The notes: generated by a model not told the origin, from the letters alone. A DNA stretch of 64,000 nucleotides from Neonectria sp. B-13 (GCA_002682825.1 NOKP01000002.1:1617132-1681131); one strand, 5' to 3'. Shown: positions 44,456 to 55,488, counted from the first letter of the stretch. Program-made: numbers and translations.

Positions 44456-45502
44456 CTAAATGGCACGCACGGGCAGCGAGTCGCGGCGCCGCATCTTGAG
44501 GTCCTTGGTGAGTGAGTTCTTGCTTGTATGGCGCACCATGAACTCCTCGAGGTTGTTGAGCGTGCACTCGGCGATTTCGGTGAGTGCCTCCTCGGTGAAG
44601 AAGGCCTGGTGGCCACATACGACGACGTTGGGGAACGTCATGAGGCGCATGAGGAGATCGTCTTGGATGATGTGGTCCGAGTGGTCGTTGTAGAAGAGCT
44701 CGCCTTCGGCCTCGTACACGTCGAGCGCAAGGCCGCCGATGTGGTTCTCCTTGAGCGAGTGGATGACGGCTTCGGTGTCGATGAGGCCGCCTCGGGAGGT
44801 GTTGACGAGCATGGCTCCCGGCTTCATCAGGGCCAGGGTGTCGGGGTTGATGATGTGGCGAGTCCTCTCCATCAGCGGGCAATGCAAGCTGACGATATCG
44901 CACTCTGGCAGGAGGTCCTCGACGCTCCTGTACTCGCCGTACTCCTCAAAGGCAGCTGAAGGGAAGGGGTCGTACGCCAGCAGACGGCATCCGAAGCCCT
45001 TCATGATGCGGGCGGTAGCCAGACCGATCTTGCCAACGCCCACGATGCCCACCGTCTTGCCGCAGAGCGTCTTGCCCAGCAGGCCGTCGAGCGAAAAGTT
45101 GCCTTCTCGGACTCGGTTGTAGGCGCGGTGCGTCTTGCGGTTGAGCGTCTGGATGAGCGCGACAGCGAACTCGGCGACAGCTTCGGGAGAGTACGAGGGC
45201 ACGTTGGCGACCATGATGCGCAAGCGTTGGGCAGCGTCCAGATCAACGTTGTTGAAGCCGGCGCATCGCAGCAGGATGGCCTTTACGCCGAACTCGGAGA
45301 GCGCGGACAGGACATTGTCGTTGATGGTGTCGTTGACAAAGACGCAGACGGCGTCGACGCCCTCGGCGATGGCGACGGTGTCCTCGTTGAGAGCGAAGTC
45401 GTGGAAGACGAGCTCGATGCCTGAGGAGGCGTGCTTTTCCTTGAGGACAGTGGCCAGGTACTTCTTGTCGTAGGGCTTTGAGCTAAAGACGGCGACCCTC
45501 AT
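44456..45502 (-). CDS. ldhA: LdhA-type NAD-dependent D-lactate dehydrogenase, intronless
   Basis: Interconverts pyruvate and D-lactate with NADH; a D-isomer-specific 2-hydroxyacid dehydrogenase. Single exon, 348 aa, starting MRVAVFSSKPYDKKYL. The Rossmann loop is GIVGVGKIG (152-160). Catalytic residues are Arg237 (VNTSRGGL), Glu264 (DVYEAEGEL) and His298 (GHQAFFTEEAL). Long stretches such as LLRCAGFNNVDLDAA, HRAYNRVREGNFSLDGL and VSLHCPL closely resemble the fermentative bacterial LdhA group rather than the formate or glyoxylate dehydrogenases usual in fungi. Lack of introns among intron-containing neighbours adds to the impression of an old acquisition from bacteria. A TATA-like GGATATATGG lies about 75 nt upstream. 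Confidence 0.93.
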   Translation of the reverse strand: MRVAVFSSKPYDKKYLATVLKEKHASSGIELVFHDFALNEDTVAIAEGVDAVCVFVNDTINDNVLSALSEFGVKAILLRCAGFNNVDLDAAQRLRIMVANVPSYSPEAVAEFAVALIQTLNRKTHRAYNRVREGNFSLDGLLGKTLCGKTVGIVGVGKIGLATARIMKGFGCRLLAYDPFPSAAFEEYGEYRSVEDLLPECDIVSLHCPLMERTRHIINPDTLALMKPGAMLVNTSRGGLIDTEAVIHSLKENHIGGLALDVYEAEGELFYNDHSDHIIQDDLLMRLMTFPNVVVCGHQAFFTEEALTEIAECTLNNLEEFMVRHTSKNSLTKDLKMRRRDSLPVRAI

Positions 45503-47044
45503 GGTTGCGATGACGGTAGCGGCGATGGATGATGGATGACGGATGATGGATGAGCTCAGGGAGGGAGGATGAGGAGGATATATGGTGAAGGCTGAAGGCT
45601 GAAGGCTGAACTTTGTGTGTGTTTGGCGGGGTTGATTGAAACTCCACTTCTGGCTTTTGATATGTCTCCTCAAAAACTCGATTCAAGCGAACGCGGAGAC
45701 GACGCACATAAATACCCGTGGGGAAAAGGAGAAGGCCAAGCAAACCAAGGCGAGGACTCTGCTCCGGATCGAGATATGACTGCAAATTCCCCAATAGTGG
45801 CAGCGTGGCCCAGCATGTGCTTCGAGAATCAGGCCATGCCAATATCCAAGCTTTGATGCCAAGCGAGGGCGTGCGTAAAGGAGGCGGAGGCTGACGAGCT
45901 GTCGCGGCCCAACCAACGGGCTACAGTGGACAGCCGGCACTGTGCTTTTTTCCCGGGCTTTGTTTGCACGACATCTTGGCGGCTTCGGCCTGGTGGTGAA
46001 GGCCGTTTCGGTTTGGATGTCGTCTCTTCCCCAGGACCACATTTTTTAGGACCGTCGAGATCTTTGGGTCGGGTAGATGCTATGGATCCGAATCTACGGT
46101 AACACTTTCTGCAAGTTTACGGAGCCCTTCGGCCCCTTCCCAGTTCCCACTTCTCTGCGAGAGAGGCCGAGAGCCCGTGTCGTCTCGTTCTGCCGTCAAG
46201 GATACGCGAAATGCGACCCGTTTCACCGCCATCCTGGCCGTCCAAGACCCTGTGCCGCGCCGCCCAGCGATGGGTTCGTTCCAGGGCAAATCGGCCGACG
46301 TGCATGGGCCGCAGAGCCTCACCTTCCTTGAATATCCCGTGATGCATGAGCCGAGTTTCCAGAATCGGCAGTTTTTTATCTGCCATTTTATCTTTGCATC
46401 GCCGCCTCGAATGCTTGTCGGGGAGCTGGTCAGCGGCTTCCGGTTGGCCCAGGACCCCGATCGGCGGGTCGTCATCTCCCCGAACGTCCAACTTTTACGG
46501 GCGCCATGTTTGAAATGGCATATATCGGTCTTTTCGGGCTCGGAAAATGAAGTCCGGGAATATATATGGAGTATCCGTTGGGTCCGATGCCCGATGGACG
46601 CACTTGGCAGGTAAAGGGGTTATAAGCATGCTGCGGAAAGAACATGTCAAACAGGTATCAATAAAGAACTCTATTCCAGGTTTACACGGGAGACCCGGAG
46701 TGGCGCCTTATTCACTTAACTCTAATGTAACGGAATCAGAGCTGTGGCTGTATTCTAAGGCGGACGAGACTGATCTCCGTGCTACTCAGTATTCCTGATC
46801 TACAGGTAACAGCTAATTATACTGGGGTGATGATGCCTTGGCTAATGTTACTTCATTTTCACTACGGGTTAGTTCGTCACTGGCAAAAAACATGCTCATC
46901 AGACTTGGCTTACAGCTAGATGTGACTTTTATATATACATAAACTAAGTATTGCGCAATAATATCTGACATGAATGAGTTCTTGGCCGAAAGCACCCTTT
47001 TCCCTCTAAAGACCTTCCAACCCCCCCCCCCCGAGCAGTACCCT
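45503..47044. other. intergenic region between ldhA and the GH43 gene
   Basis: About 1.5 kb without a supported gene. Near ldhA it contains GATGGAT-type repeats (45524-45553) and AAGGCTG repeats (45588-45610) inside the promoter or leader. A 12-base run of C lies at 47021-47032, next to the GH43 stop codon. Longer ORFs in between overlap on opposite strands and carry no motif. Confidence 0.6.
45524..45610. repeat. short tandem repeats in the ldhA leader
   Basis: GATGGAT/GATGGATGAC-type units at 45524-45553 and three AAGGCTG units at 45588-45610 lie 20-110 nt upstream of the ldhA ATG, separated by a purine-rich stretch with a TATA-like ATATAT. Confidence 0.8.
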
Positions 47045-48079
47045 CTAAACAGGCTCTGCGATGCTCGTAGACGACGAAATCGGCTTGCCAAAGCTCACTG
47101 CCCCATTACTGCCAATCGTCATCTTCTGAATCATCACATACCGGCTATCGTCGCAAGCACCTGTCGACGTCGACGTCGCATGGTACGCAATCCACCACTC
47201 GTTGCCGCTCGGGCTCTGGAAGAACGAGTTGTGCCCGGTGCCGTAGTGGCCCGACCCGCTGCTCAGCTGGCAGCCGTTGCTCTTGGTCCACGCGCTCGCC
47301 TTGGTCGGGTTCGTCTTGCCGTCCCAGGTCAGCAGCCCGAGGCAGTAGTTGGGGCTCCAACAGTACGACGCCGAGTACGAGATCATCGTCTTGCCGCCGG
47401 CGTACAGCGCCGCGGGGCCCTCGTTGACCGGGTGCGAGTACTTCTCCCACGTCTGGTCCGGCTGCGAGATGATGGAGATGGAGCCCGACAGCGATATGTT
47501 GTCGTCGTTCAGCTTCTGCAGACAGATGGATTGGTACGTCACGCCGTACATGCACGAGAACATGAGGTAGTTGCCGTAGGCGCTGAAACGGAGGACCGAG
47601 GCGTCAATCGCCCAGACGTCGTTGAGCTGTCCGGCATACGTGTAGGCATCGTCCCAGGCACTTGCACCGCCTGAACCAACATGTCAGCACACATCAGCCA
47701 GCTACGGCCGGGGTTTCTTACCTTTGAGCACATGCATCCTCTGCCCGTCGAGGTTGGCGCTATTTCCGGCCGTGAAGTACACGTACCACCGGTCGCCCAT
47801 CCAATGAATCTCGGGAGCCCACACGTTGCAACAGCGGTTGGACGTGGTAGAGGTATAGATGACCTTCTTGGTGGCCGTCTTGAGCCCGGCAATCGTCGTG
47901 GACCGCGCGATTTCGAGATCCGTCCAGGACGTCGACATCAGATAGTAGTAGCCATCGCCCGAGCGCGTGACAAAGGGATCGCTACCGCCCGGGTTTCGGA
48001 TCGGGTTCGTGAAGGCGGCCGCGGAGCCGATGAGGCTCCACGCGGCAATGAGACCGCTAGCAATGCTGGAGAACTTCAT
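47045..48079 (-). CDS. secreted GH43 exo-alpha-1,5-L-arabinofuranosidase-type enzyme
   Basis: A 327-aa extracellular glycoside hydrolase acting on arabinan side chains of plant cell walls. Exon 1 is 47722-48079, the intron 47671-47721 (51 nt, GTAAGA, GTGCTGAC branch, TTCAG) and exon 2 47045-47670. MKFSSIASGLIAAWSLIGSA is a classic signal peptide and decides the start over an upstream in-frame ATG at 48235. The GH43 catalytic set is visible: Asp34 in GGSDPFV, the Asp of DVWAIDASVL and the Glu of HPVNEGPAAL. NVWAPEIHW is the family's substrate-site segment. It resembles the single-domain GH43 subfamily 26 arabinofuranosidases with no binding module. The isolated location and twin CreA-like sites upstream suggest carbon-catabolite control. 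Confidence 0.9.
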
Positions 48080-48143
48080 GTTGAGAGAGAGTTTCTGAGG
48101 AACCGCCGACGACGCGACAGTAACAGTCTCGGGACCAGAGCCC

Positions 48144-48183
48144 TTTTTATCCCCCCCGATTCCTTCTTCCCCCACTTCCCCAG
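48144..48183 (-). promoter_or_regulatory. TATA-like element and twin CreA consensus sites of the GH43 gene
   Basis: On the minus strand, ATAAAAA (48144-48150) lies about 65 nt before the ATG. Two SYGGRG-consistent hexamers, GTGGGG (48170-48175) and CTGGGG (48178-48183), are separated by two bases. Closely paired sites of this kind are typical of functional CreA repression elements in fungal hydrolase promoters. Confidence 0.45.
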
Positions 48184-49201
48184 AGTTCCTTATTTCTTCA
48201 TCAGAAATGACCGATGCTCCGCCTCGCAGCTTCACGGCGCTGGGCTCTGGATATATGCGCGGCCATGTCAGTGGTGGAACAACCCCGTCACGGACGCGGG
48301 GAGAGTGGGGCCGTGGACGGTGACACTAGGACGCCGAGGCGCCGAGTCGAATGGGGAATGGCTCCGGGAGGAAGCTTGCCAAGTGTTTGGGGTATAGTGA
48401 AAGTGGTCTATTTCAACCGCGCGAATCCCAACTCGGCCGCTTGTAAGTCTAAGGGAGGCGGAGGGCGAAGGTCATCTCCATAAGTCGGCTGCAATGGTGT
48501 CATGGCTGAGCAGGTGTCAGGAGATGGCAACCATTCCGTCAATCATGAATTTGCTCAAGTTATAGCTCTCCACACCTCATTGTCTTGCTCTAAATGATTA
48601 TCACTTGAGACCTACGAATCATGAGAAACAAGACAACGGAACTGCACCCTCAGACAATGAATCGAAGATGCAGGAAACACCGGAGACTTGCCTGCCGGTT
48701 ATCGTTATTACCTTATTAAAAAGATCAACCAGCTCACAGCCACGCTATCTCTATATCTGATTAGGTGGTCATCAGTAAGTAGCAGGTATGCATTTTGAGT
48801 TTGAAAGGGCGGTGTCTTTCAAATGTTCAAATGAGTCGATTTATGCTTTTATACCTGGAAACCCGAAGACAAGCTCTGCGCATATCAGCACCGAAGGTTC
48901 CGTAATCTCTCGTTTCCAGCACAACGTAGTATGATTCTAAGGCCACCAAAGATAGTTACGGAGTCTACATTCCGGATTTATAGTAGAACCAATCCCCGAA
49001 TGGATGTCGTATCTGTCCTTGAGCTGTGATCAGCTCTGAACTTAAATCACTTGCGGCCCTTTCCGAATTCCCCGCACACTCCGCAGGAATAGATTCGATG
49101 CTCCTAGGCCTTTAAGCGGACCAATCGTTCGTGCCTCATTCCATCCGTAAATGGCCTCAAAGTTCATGTATCTATCGCCCAACTCTTCCTGCACCACATG
49201 T
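48184..49201. other. upstream region of GH43 gene and 3' flank of FMO gene
   Basis: About 1 kb without a supported gene. More CreA-like GCGGGG and GTGGGG words occur near 48297-48313, and a TATA-like ATATATG near 48250. Confidence 0.55.
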
Positions 49202-51535
49202 CTAACGCGTGTAGGTTCCTCGAATGGTATAGTCTTTCTTCGGCCCCTTGACCGTATACTCGATCCCCCACTTCTTTAGGTTCACCGCCTGGAAAGCAAA
49301 GTTGTAGCTGACATTGTAGTAGTCGTCAATGCAGAGATGCCCCGCCTTCGCAGCCCAGCCTTTGTCGGTAGCGTTCTCGGGACCTGAAAATTCGATCTCG
49401 TGGAAGAGGTAATCCGCACGATCAAGGTCATCCGGTTTCGCAAACCAGACGCTTAGTATGTCCTTGATTTCTTCGTACCGCCACACATACCGACGCGTGG
49501 CACTGAAGCCGAAGCCTTGGTCGGTCTTGAACTCGCCCTCTTCGATGTAGAGATACTCCATGCCCAGATCGTCCCCTGATGAGGGCTCTAGGCCTGTGGG
49601 GTCAGCTGCACATCTCAGACCATCGCTGGTTTTCTCTCGGAGCAGGAATTTCGCGGTTCCGCTGAAGTGGCCGCTTGGGTGCGTGGGTAGCTTGCTTCGC
49701 AAATCACGTTCGAGTTTCCAAGTGCCCGACAGACTTCGGAAGACAGCACGCGCCACGAACTTTGGAGTTGTGAGGCCAGCGGTTGTGATTTCATAAGTTT
49801 GCTTGATGGACTTGGCAGCCGCTTCTTTCGATTCCGCGTCGTCGGTGGCAGAAGTATATCTGGCCGGGGTCAGCATGTCGAGCGGCAAGCCGTTGTGCGG
49901 CAGGCTTGGAGCCGGAGGCGTCAGTGGCGCCTCCATGTCCATTGAAAGCGCTTCTGCAAATTCGTTTATGAGATAAAGGTAGTCTCCCATTGGGAATTGG
50001 GATGTTCGGGGATCGTCCCGCAAGTCCAGAGTTCGCTGGATCGACACATCACTCTGGAGCTTTGCCTTGAATGCTTCAGACGAGCGCACAGAGCTGGCTT
50101 CTTTCGACCACATAGTAGCCAAGAACCGGGCCTGCATCTGCATTACCCCCCAATACGGAGATCGGTAGAAGCCAACAAATCCAAGGTTGTCAACTTCGGG
50201 GTGGTGCGTGCCATGAAAAGCGAGGGCAACGGGTTGGTCCACGTGTTTGGGCGAGTGCTTCAAAGCCTTCAACACATCTTCTGAAAGGAAGTTCAGACAT
50301 GGGGACGGGTCGAAGCCAGTTGCAACTACTACCGCTGCGATATCATCGACCGTTGCCCCACCTGAGACGGATGCTGTAGTCCCATCAAAGGTCTCAACCT
50401 TGCCCTTTGACAATTCGATCAGGCCAGATCGAACAAAGTCGGTGTACCAGTCGCTGACTGCCAGGTATGGCTGCTGGTCATTGTTCGAATCATCAACTTT
50501 CAAGAGAGGTGAAAATTCTGACTGGTCGCTTCCAGTCACGCCCTGGTAGATGCTATGCACGATCTTGGCTGTGTCCTCAGTGATATGTCCTTGGGTATTG
50601 CTGAGGGGCTTCGGACGGTTGTTGACGTTGTAAGAGCCAAAATCCAGGGGTAGGAAAGGGGCTGCTGGGTTTGTGGGCTTGTGGCACATTAGCTACTTTG
50701 TTGTTGTTTCGAGGACATAACAAACTCACATTGGGGCTTGTGAAAAGCGGGAATACCCAAGTCGGCCGTTGGATAACATGATGGATTCGATACCTGTCAA
50801 TGTCCTGTATGGGCGATGCGTCGGGAGAGTTCGTTGCCGAAGAGAGGTGTGCTGCAATGGTACCGGCAATCTCGACACCAGACATCTGGCCACCGATGAT
50901 CAAAATCTTTCCTCCCCCGGGTCGTCCCTTTCCGAGGAGGCCATCTAGGTCTCGATACTGGCTGCTGTGAATGACAGGGGTGGAGGATTCTTTCGAAACA
51001 CCCTCGGGGATGATGGGCTTGCCAAAGAAGCCGGAGGCCACAAGAAGGTAGTCGAAGCGTCGAGTTTCCGGCTCCGGTTGAGATGCGACCGTGATGCTCC
51101 ATCCGTCAGATGTATCGCCAGGACGCTCTGCTCGCGTGATCCGGCTCCCGAGCTTGAGTTCAAAATCGGGGTTCCCGGTCAGGAACCGCTCCAGATACCG
51201 CTCAAGATATCTCCCAATCATCCACGCCTGCGGAAGCTGGGGGTCAGCGTCGTCCCATGCCAGCTCGCTGAACTGCACCGTGTGTCTGCTCTGGTTGGCC
51301 AGCATGAGTGGATGGACCTGGCGGTGCGTGTCCGACTTGGAGGTGGGCCATAGACCACCAATGCGCTCCTGGGCGTCGAAGACGGTGACTTTGAACTCGC
51401 CCGGCGATGCATTGTGAAGCAGCGTCTTGGCGGCGACCAGCCCAGAGGGTCCGGCGCCTGGGTCGAGATGTGTGAGAGGTTGCGAGGCACGGAACCTGGG
51501 AACGACTCACCGATGATGCAGACGGTTTTCGCCAT
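49202..51535 (-). CDS. flavin-containing monooxygenase fused to a DUF6314 domain
   Basis: A 742-aa two-part protein. Exons are 51511-51535, 50730-51457 and 49202-50677. Introns are 53 nt (GTGAGT...ACCCAG) and 52 nt (GTGAGT, GCTAATG branch, ACAAG). The 25-nt first exon encodes MAKTVCIIG; splicing completes the FAD loop GAGPSG. The FMO part (about 1-500) has GGLWPTSKSDTHR, an HSSQYRDLDGL FMO-type signature, the second dinucleotide loop LIIGGQMSG and VVATGFDPSP near 370. From about residue 561 a separate domain begins (FRSLSGTWKLERDL), with FSGTAKFLLREK, RYVWRYEE, FHEIEFSG and an ending NLKKWGIEYTVKGPKKDYTIRGTYT that I recognise as DUF6314. The FMO should oxygenate a nucleophilic N or S or a ketone. 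The DUF6314 role is unknown, perhaps ligand binding. Confidence 0.88.
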
Positions 51536-52681
51536 GATTTTACTACGGTGGAGAAATCTGCCAAGGCTCATACACTTCGTTCACAGCGTCGAGATCCCTA
51601 TCTGAAGCTCAGCCAAATGCCAGATGTTAGGACGAGGTTGAGCGATTTGGCGGAGTATTTGAAGTAAGCCGGCGTGAGACTCATCCAACTCGAAGGCTAG
51701 GAAAAGCCCGGCTACGAATTCAGCTTACCCTTAGTATTGTTTTGAGCACGGATGAGCAACCCGAATGCAGCCCCTTTGGTTTAGCTGGTACTGAACGGTG
51801 GCAGTGCGAAGCACAGTTGAAAGTTGAGAGCCAAAGGATTCCGAAAACGGCCTAGCCACCACGAGACTCCGTGACTGCCGTGATCTGCAGGAAACTTGGA
51901 TTACCTAAGCCCTCCATCGGGTGAGTTGGCCACGCTCACGTCCACATGCACAAGACGTGGACATCGTAAGTTTTGTGCCTTGTGTCTTCAGAGCTCTTTC
52001 TCATCAGTCATTTTCACAGCTCACTCCCCCGTTTCTTCAGTGGTCCACAAGTGGTCATTCTTGGGTCGGATTTAAGAATAGATGCATGGCCGGCCGATGT
52101 AGGCGCTTTTGCTCTTCAGATGTACCCCTCCAACGTACCCCTCTCCTTAGTACTTAGTAGTAGTTTTAGACCCCAATCTGGCGATCGATTCGAGAGCAAT
52201 GAACAGGGATATCTCGATATCACCTTTCTTTCAGAGTTTGCCGCATCTCGGATTACCTGTAGTGTATCTAGACTGCATTTTGTTGTTGACTCGCTGTCAT
52301 CAAGTGATTATCCAACTCAGCAAGTTTAAGACATGTATACTTCGTACTTCGTACTTCGCAGATCACCCTAACAATGCAGCCTCTGACCCATGCCCATGCC
52401 CAAAGTTTATCGCTCCCCTCCCCTCTGGACCTCTCCCGCCTCAGCTTCTGCTTCCACCATCCCGACGTTTCCTTGCGAAACTGAAAACCCACAAGCACAA
52501 CATGATCCGGGCTCGCTGCGTCATGCAACCCCCGCTTTGCGGATGTCGTCATGTTCGTTCTTACGTGAGCGACTCCAGCGCATCCCCAAACCTCAAAACA
52601 AACATCACCAACCCCCCAAAGCGGTGATCAAATCTCACCACCGCAGTAAAATCTCACCAGGCCCGTTTATCTGTATCAATC
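51536..52681. other. divergent intergenic region of FMO-DUF6314 and SDR genes
   Basis: About 1.1 kb between the divergent starts. No gene is supported. The right part includes a repeated CTTCGTACTTCGTACTTCG at about 52338-52358 and CT/CCT-rich leader sequence (52410-52460). Confidence 0.55.
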
Positions 52682-53620
52682 ATGTCGCATCACGTCCTTC
52701 TCCTCGGCGGCCACGGCTTAATCGCCCAGTTCCTGACGCCCCTGCTCCTCAAGCGCTCTTGGACCGTCACCAGCGTCATCCGCGCCCAGGACCAGGTCCC
52801 CACCATCGAGCAGCTCGGTGCCGGCCTGCCGGGCAAGCTCAATGTCCTTGTCAGCAGCATCGAGGACGTGGTCAGCCAGGACCACGCGCTAAAGATCCTC
52901 AACGACGTCAAGCCTGACTACATCGCCTGGAGCGCAGGTTAGTAGCACTCATCCCTCGTATCCCTTCCCTTCCCTCCGCTCTGATCTATTAGAGTGCTAA
53001 CGTGAGCTGTATACTACAGGTGCTGGAGGCAAGGGTGGGCCTGAAAGGGTATGAGCCAACCCCCCGTCATACGTCCATTAGATCGATCACCCTTACTAAC
53101 TGAGACAAAGACCTTCAAGGTTGACCGCGATGCTGCCATTCACTTCGTCAACGCCGCCGCCACCATCCCCACCATCACCCGCTTCCTCCTCATATCTTAC
53201 CTAGGCTCCCGCCGCGCTGGTGCCCCCTGGTGGCCCGCTGGTGAGTGGGACGAGTACCACGAGAAGGTCAACAACGGCGTTCTCGCCAACTACTACAAGG
53301 CCAAGATCGCTGCCGACGAGGTCCTTTACAACGTCTCCAAGAAGAGTCCCACCCTTGTCGGTATCGACCTCCGCCCAGGTACTCTAACTCATGATCCCGC
53401 TGGCAAGGTGACTCTAGGCAAGACGGAACACCTCGGCTCCAAGCCTGGCGTCAGCCGTGAATCCGTTGCCCAGACCGCTTCAGCTCTCCTCGCTGCCGAG
53501 GGCGTCAAGAACACCTGGCTAGATCTCCTCGATGGCAACGATGAGATTGAAACCGCCGTCCAGAAGGCTATCCAAGATGGCGTCGATGCTGCTGAGGGAG
53601 AACCCTTCTACGGGGCGTAA
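52682..53620 (+). CDS. atypical NAD(P)-binding SDR / NmrA-like oxidoreductase
   Basis: A 264-aa Rossmann-fold protein related to atypical short-chain dehydrogenases (YwnB/NmrA-like). Exons are 52682-52937, 53020-53048 and 53111-53620. Introns are 82 nt (GTTAGT...CTACAG) and 62 nt (GTATGA, TACTAAC branch, CAAAG). The 29-nt middle exon encodes the GAGGKGGPER turn. The nucleotide-binding loop is LLLGGHGLIAQ at residues 6-16. FLLISYLGSRR matches the end of a central strand, and YYKAKIAADE supplies a YxxxK-like pair. RPGTLTHDPAGKV is the conserved segment following the next strand. The substrate is unknown; the head-to-head FMO gene makes a shared oxidative pathway possible. Confidence 0.85.
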
Positions 53621-53895
53621 GCACGCGTCAAGTGGGAGAAAACAAAACGGGTTGCATGTTGATAAAAGCACAAACACCGATCTCTAATATTACGAGTTGA
53701 TGAAACCAAGATGCTCATTCTCTCAAAATTTAACTATATCATGCAAGTGCCGAGACTAGTTCCGGAAATCCTTTACGAGGTCTCTACGCTGCTTACATCT
53801 CGCTGATTGATTGCTGCCATGGACGCAGCGAAGGGGATGCAGAAGCCCTGACAAGTCCAAAACCCAAGAAGATGCTGGTCCCTCAACTTCAAACC
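53621..53895. other. convergent 3' spacer
   Basis: 275 nt between the SDR (+) and GPCR (-) stop codons. Nothing else seen. Confidence 0.7.
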
Positions 53896-55488
53896 TCATG
53901 TAGTTGAGTTGGGACATCCCCATGACTCGTTTCCTCCCTCGTCCCCTTGCTCACTTTGGCTCAACCCGGGACATGGGTTTCGAGAGCGCTCAAATGTTTC
54001 GCGACGCTCGCTTCTCTGGGTGCCCAGTCTGCTCTCGAGCCGAACCACTCTTCCACTTGTATCACCACATCTAAACCATTTCGCCTTGACAGTTTTGAAC
54101 TCCTCATTCACTATGCTCCAACTTGTGGTAAAGTAGATGATTGCATTCCAGACCCCCTGCAGTGGGAGAACGCACCCACTTGCGACGCTCAGAGAGAAGC
54201 TGATACGGTCGTCGTGAGTCAAGCTGTAGAGCCGATTGATTGAACTAGGAATCCAGGTGATCAAAACTGCAAAACCAAAGATGAAGCTTGTACGTAAGTA
54301 GGCCATCTTGATAGGATCAAGCCGCTTGAGTTTCAGAGACGCGTTTGATTTGACAGCGCGAAGGCGAGTAATGACCGTCAGTTGCTGATGAGGGGTTCTA
54401 TCAGAGGTGCACACTGTTTCGAAACGCTGCGGCTTCTGGCCAATGCTTCCTTCAAGCTCTTCACTTTCCAGGGGGGTTGCCCAAGACCGAACACGGTTAG
54501 GACCTGCACCGAGGTGGATGGCGGGAGGGATCGTGGGATCAGGGCGACACATTGGCCTAGAAAAGTCTGACGTGATTTGGACCTCGGTGACAGCAGTACC
54601 GTAAAATTCGGGTCGGTGTGTAAGGTGCTAGGATCAGAGATGAGTGCCTGGCCACGGGGTAACTTCAAGGCCGACATACCTCTTCAGAGGAGCGCCTGTT
54701 CGCGCTGCCTGAGTTGGGACTCGGATTAGTCCCATCCCCCTTGTCCCAGTGATCCCCCATAAGGTTGCGCAGCTGGTTGCGATGATGAAAGACGTGGTAT
54801 CCGACGGCAATGTATATGAAGATTGACAAGAGGATGCACACCCATATTGGGATGTAGTAGGAGTATAGTCGAACAAGACTCCAGTCTGTGCCAATCCAGC
54901 ACCAAAGCTATACCGGTCAGTGCACACTACCACGCCATTCGCCGACATTCACTTACTGCGGCATCACCAAATATGAGCCCTTTCTTGGGATCGCGAATCG
55001 AGATCAATACAATGGCGGGTATCATGGGGCCTCCGAAGCAGATGACACAGTACACCCAGGCATACTTTCGAAAGGTACATGGGCTCGCATTGTTGAAGAA
55101 CACTAGGAAGACGTTGACAGCCATGGCAAACGACCACCAGGGGTCCGATTGCATGAACCTGGAGAATAAGAGGGTTCAGCAGGTGGTTCTGTTCTCAAGT
55201 TGAGGGGAGAATGAGTTACCATTCAAAGATGAAGGCCTGCGACTGACACAAGGCAGAGCCCTCGCCCTTTTCGAGGCCGTCGTAACCCATCATCGAGGCC
55301 GTGCTAGCCCCAGCGTTGGCGAGGGACGCGAAGAGGAGAAAGAGATTCGGAGTGGTGCGCAGCTTCTTGAAGAGCCAGTATGACAGCACCGTCAGGACGA
55401 TGGCTGTCATGGAGCAGCCGGCTCCGGTGCGCTCAATGGTGATGAGGATATCGACCTGCCTCGGCGAGAGAAACTCGCTTCCCTTCAT
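53896..55488 (-). CDS. cAMP-receptor-like seven-helix GPCR
   Basis: A fungal G-protein-coupled receptor of the Dictyostelium cAMP-receptor-like class. Exons are 55220-55488, 54957-55158, 54680-54907 and 53896-54627, with introns of 61, 49 and 52 nt, giving 476 aa. All four joins keep frame, for example FIFEW-FMQSDPWW, IFGDAA-LWCWIG and SSEE-HLTHRPEFYG. Helices include VDILITIERTGAGCSMTAIV (TM1), FLLFASLANAGASTASMMGY (TM2), a WW-containing third helix, YAWVYCVICFGGPMIPAIVL (TM4) and YYIPIWVCILLSIFIYIAVG (TM5). A cytoplasmic third loop of about 150 residues precedes TM6 (FIFGFAVLITWIPSSINRLYS) and TM7 (LPLQGVWNAIIYFTTSW), with the family's LW(C)WIG motif present. An in-frame upstream ATG (55581) would add 31 polar residues; I chose MKGSEFLSPRQ. 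The ligand is unknown. Confidence 0.88.
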
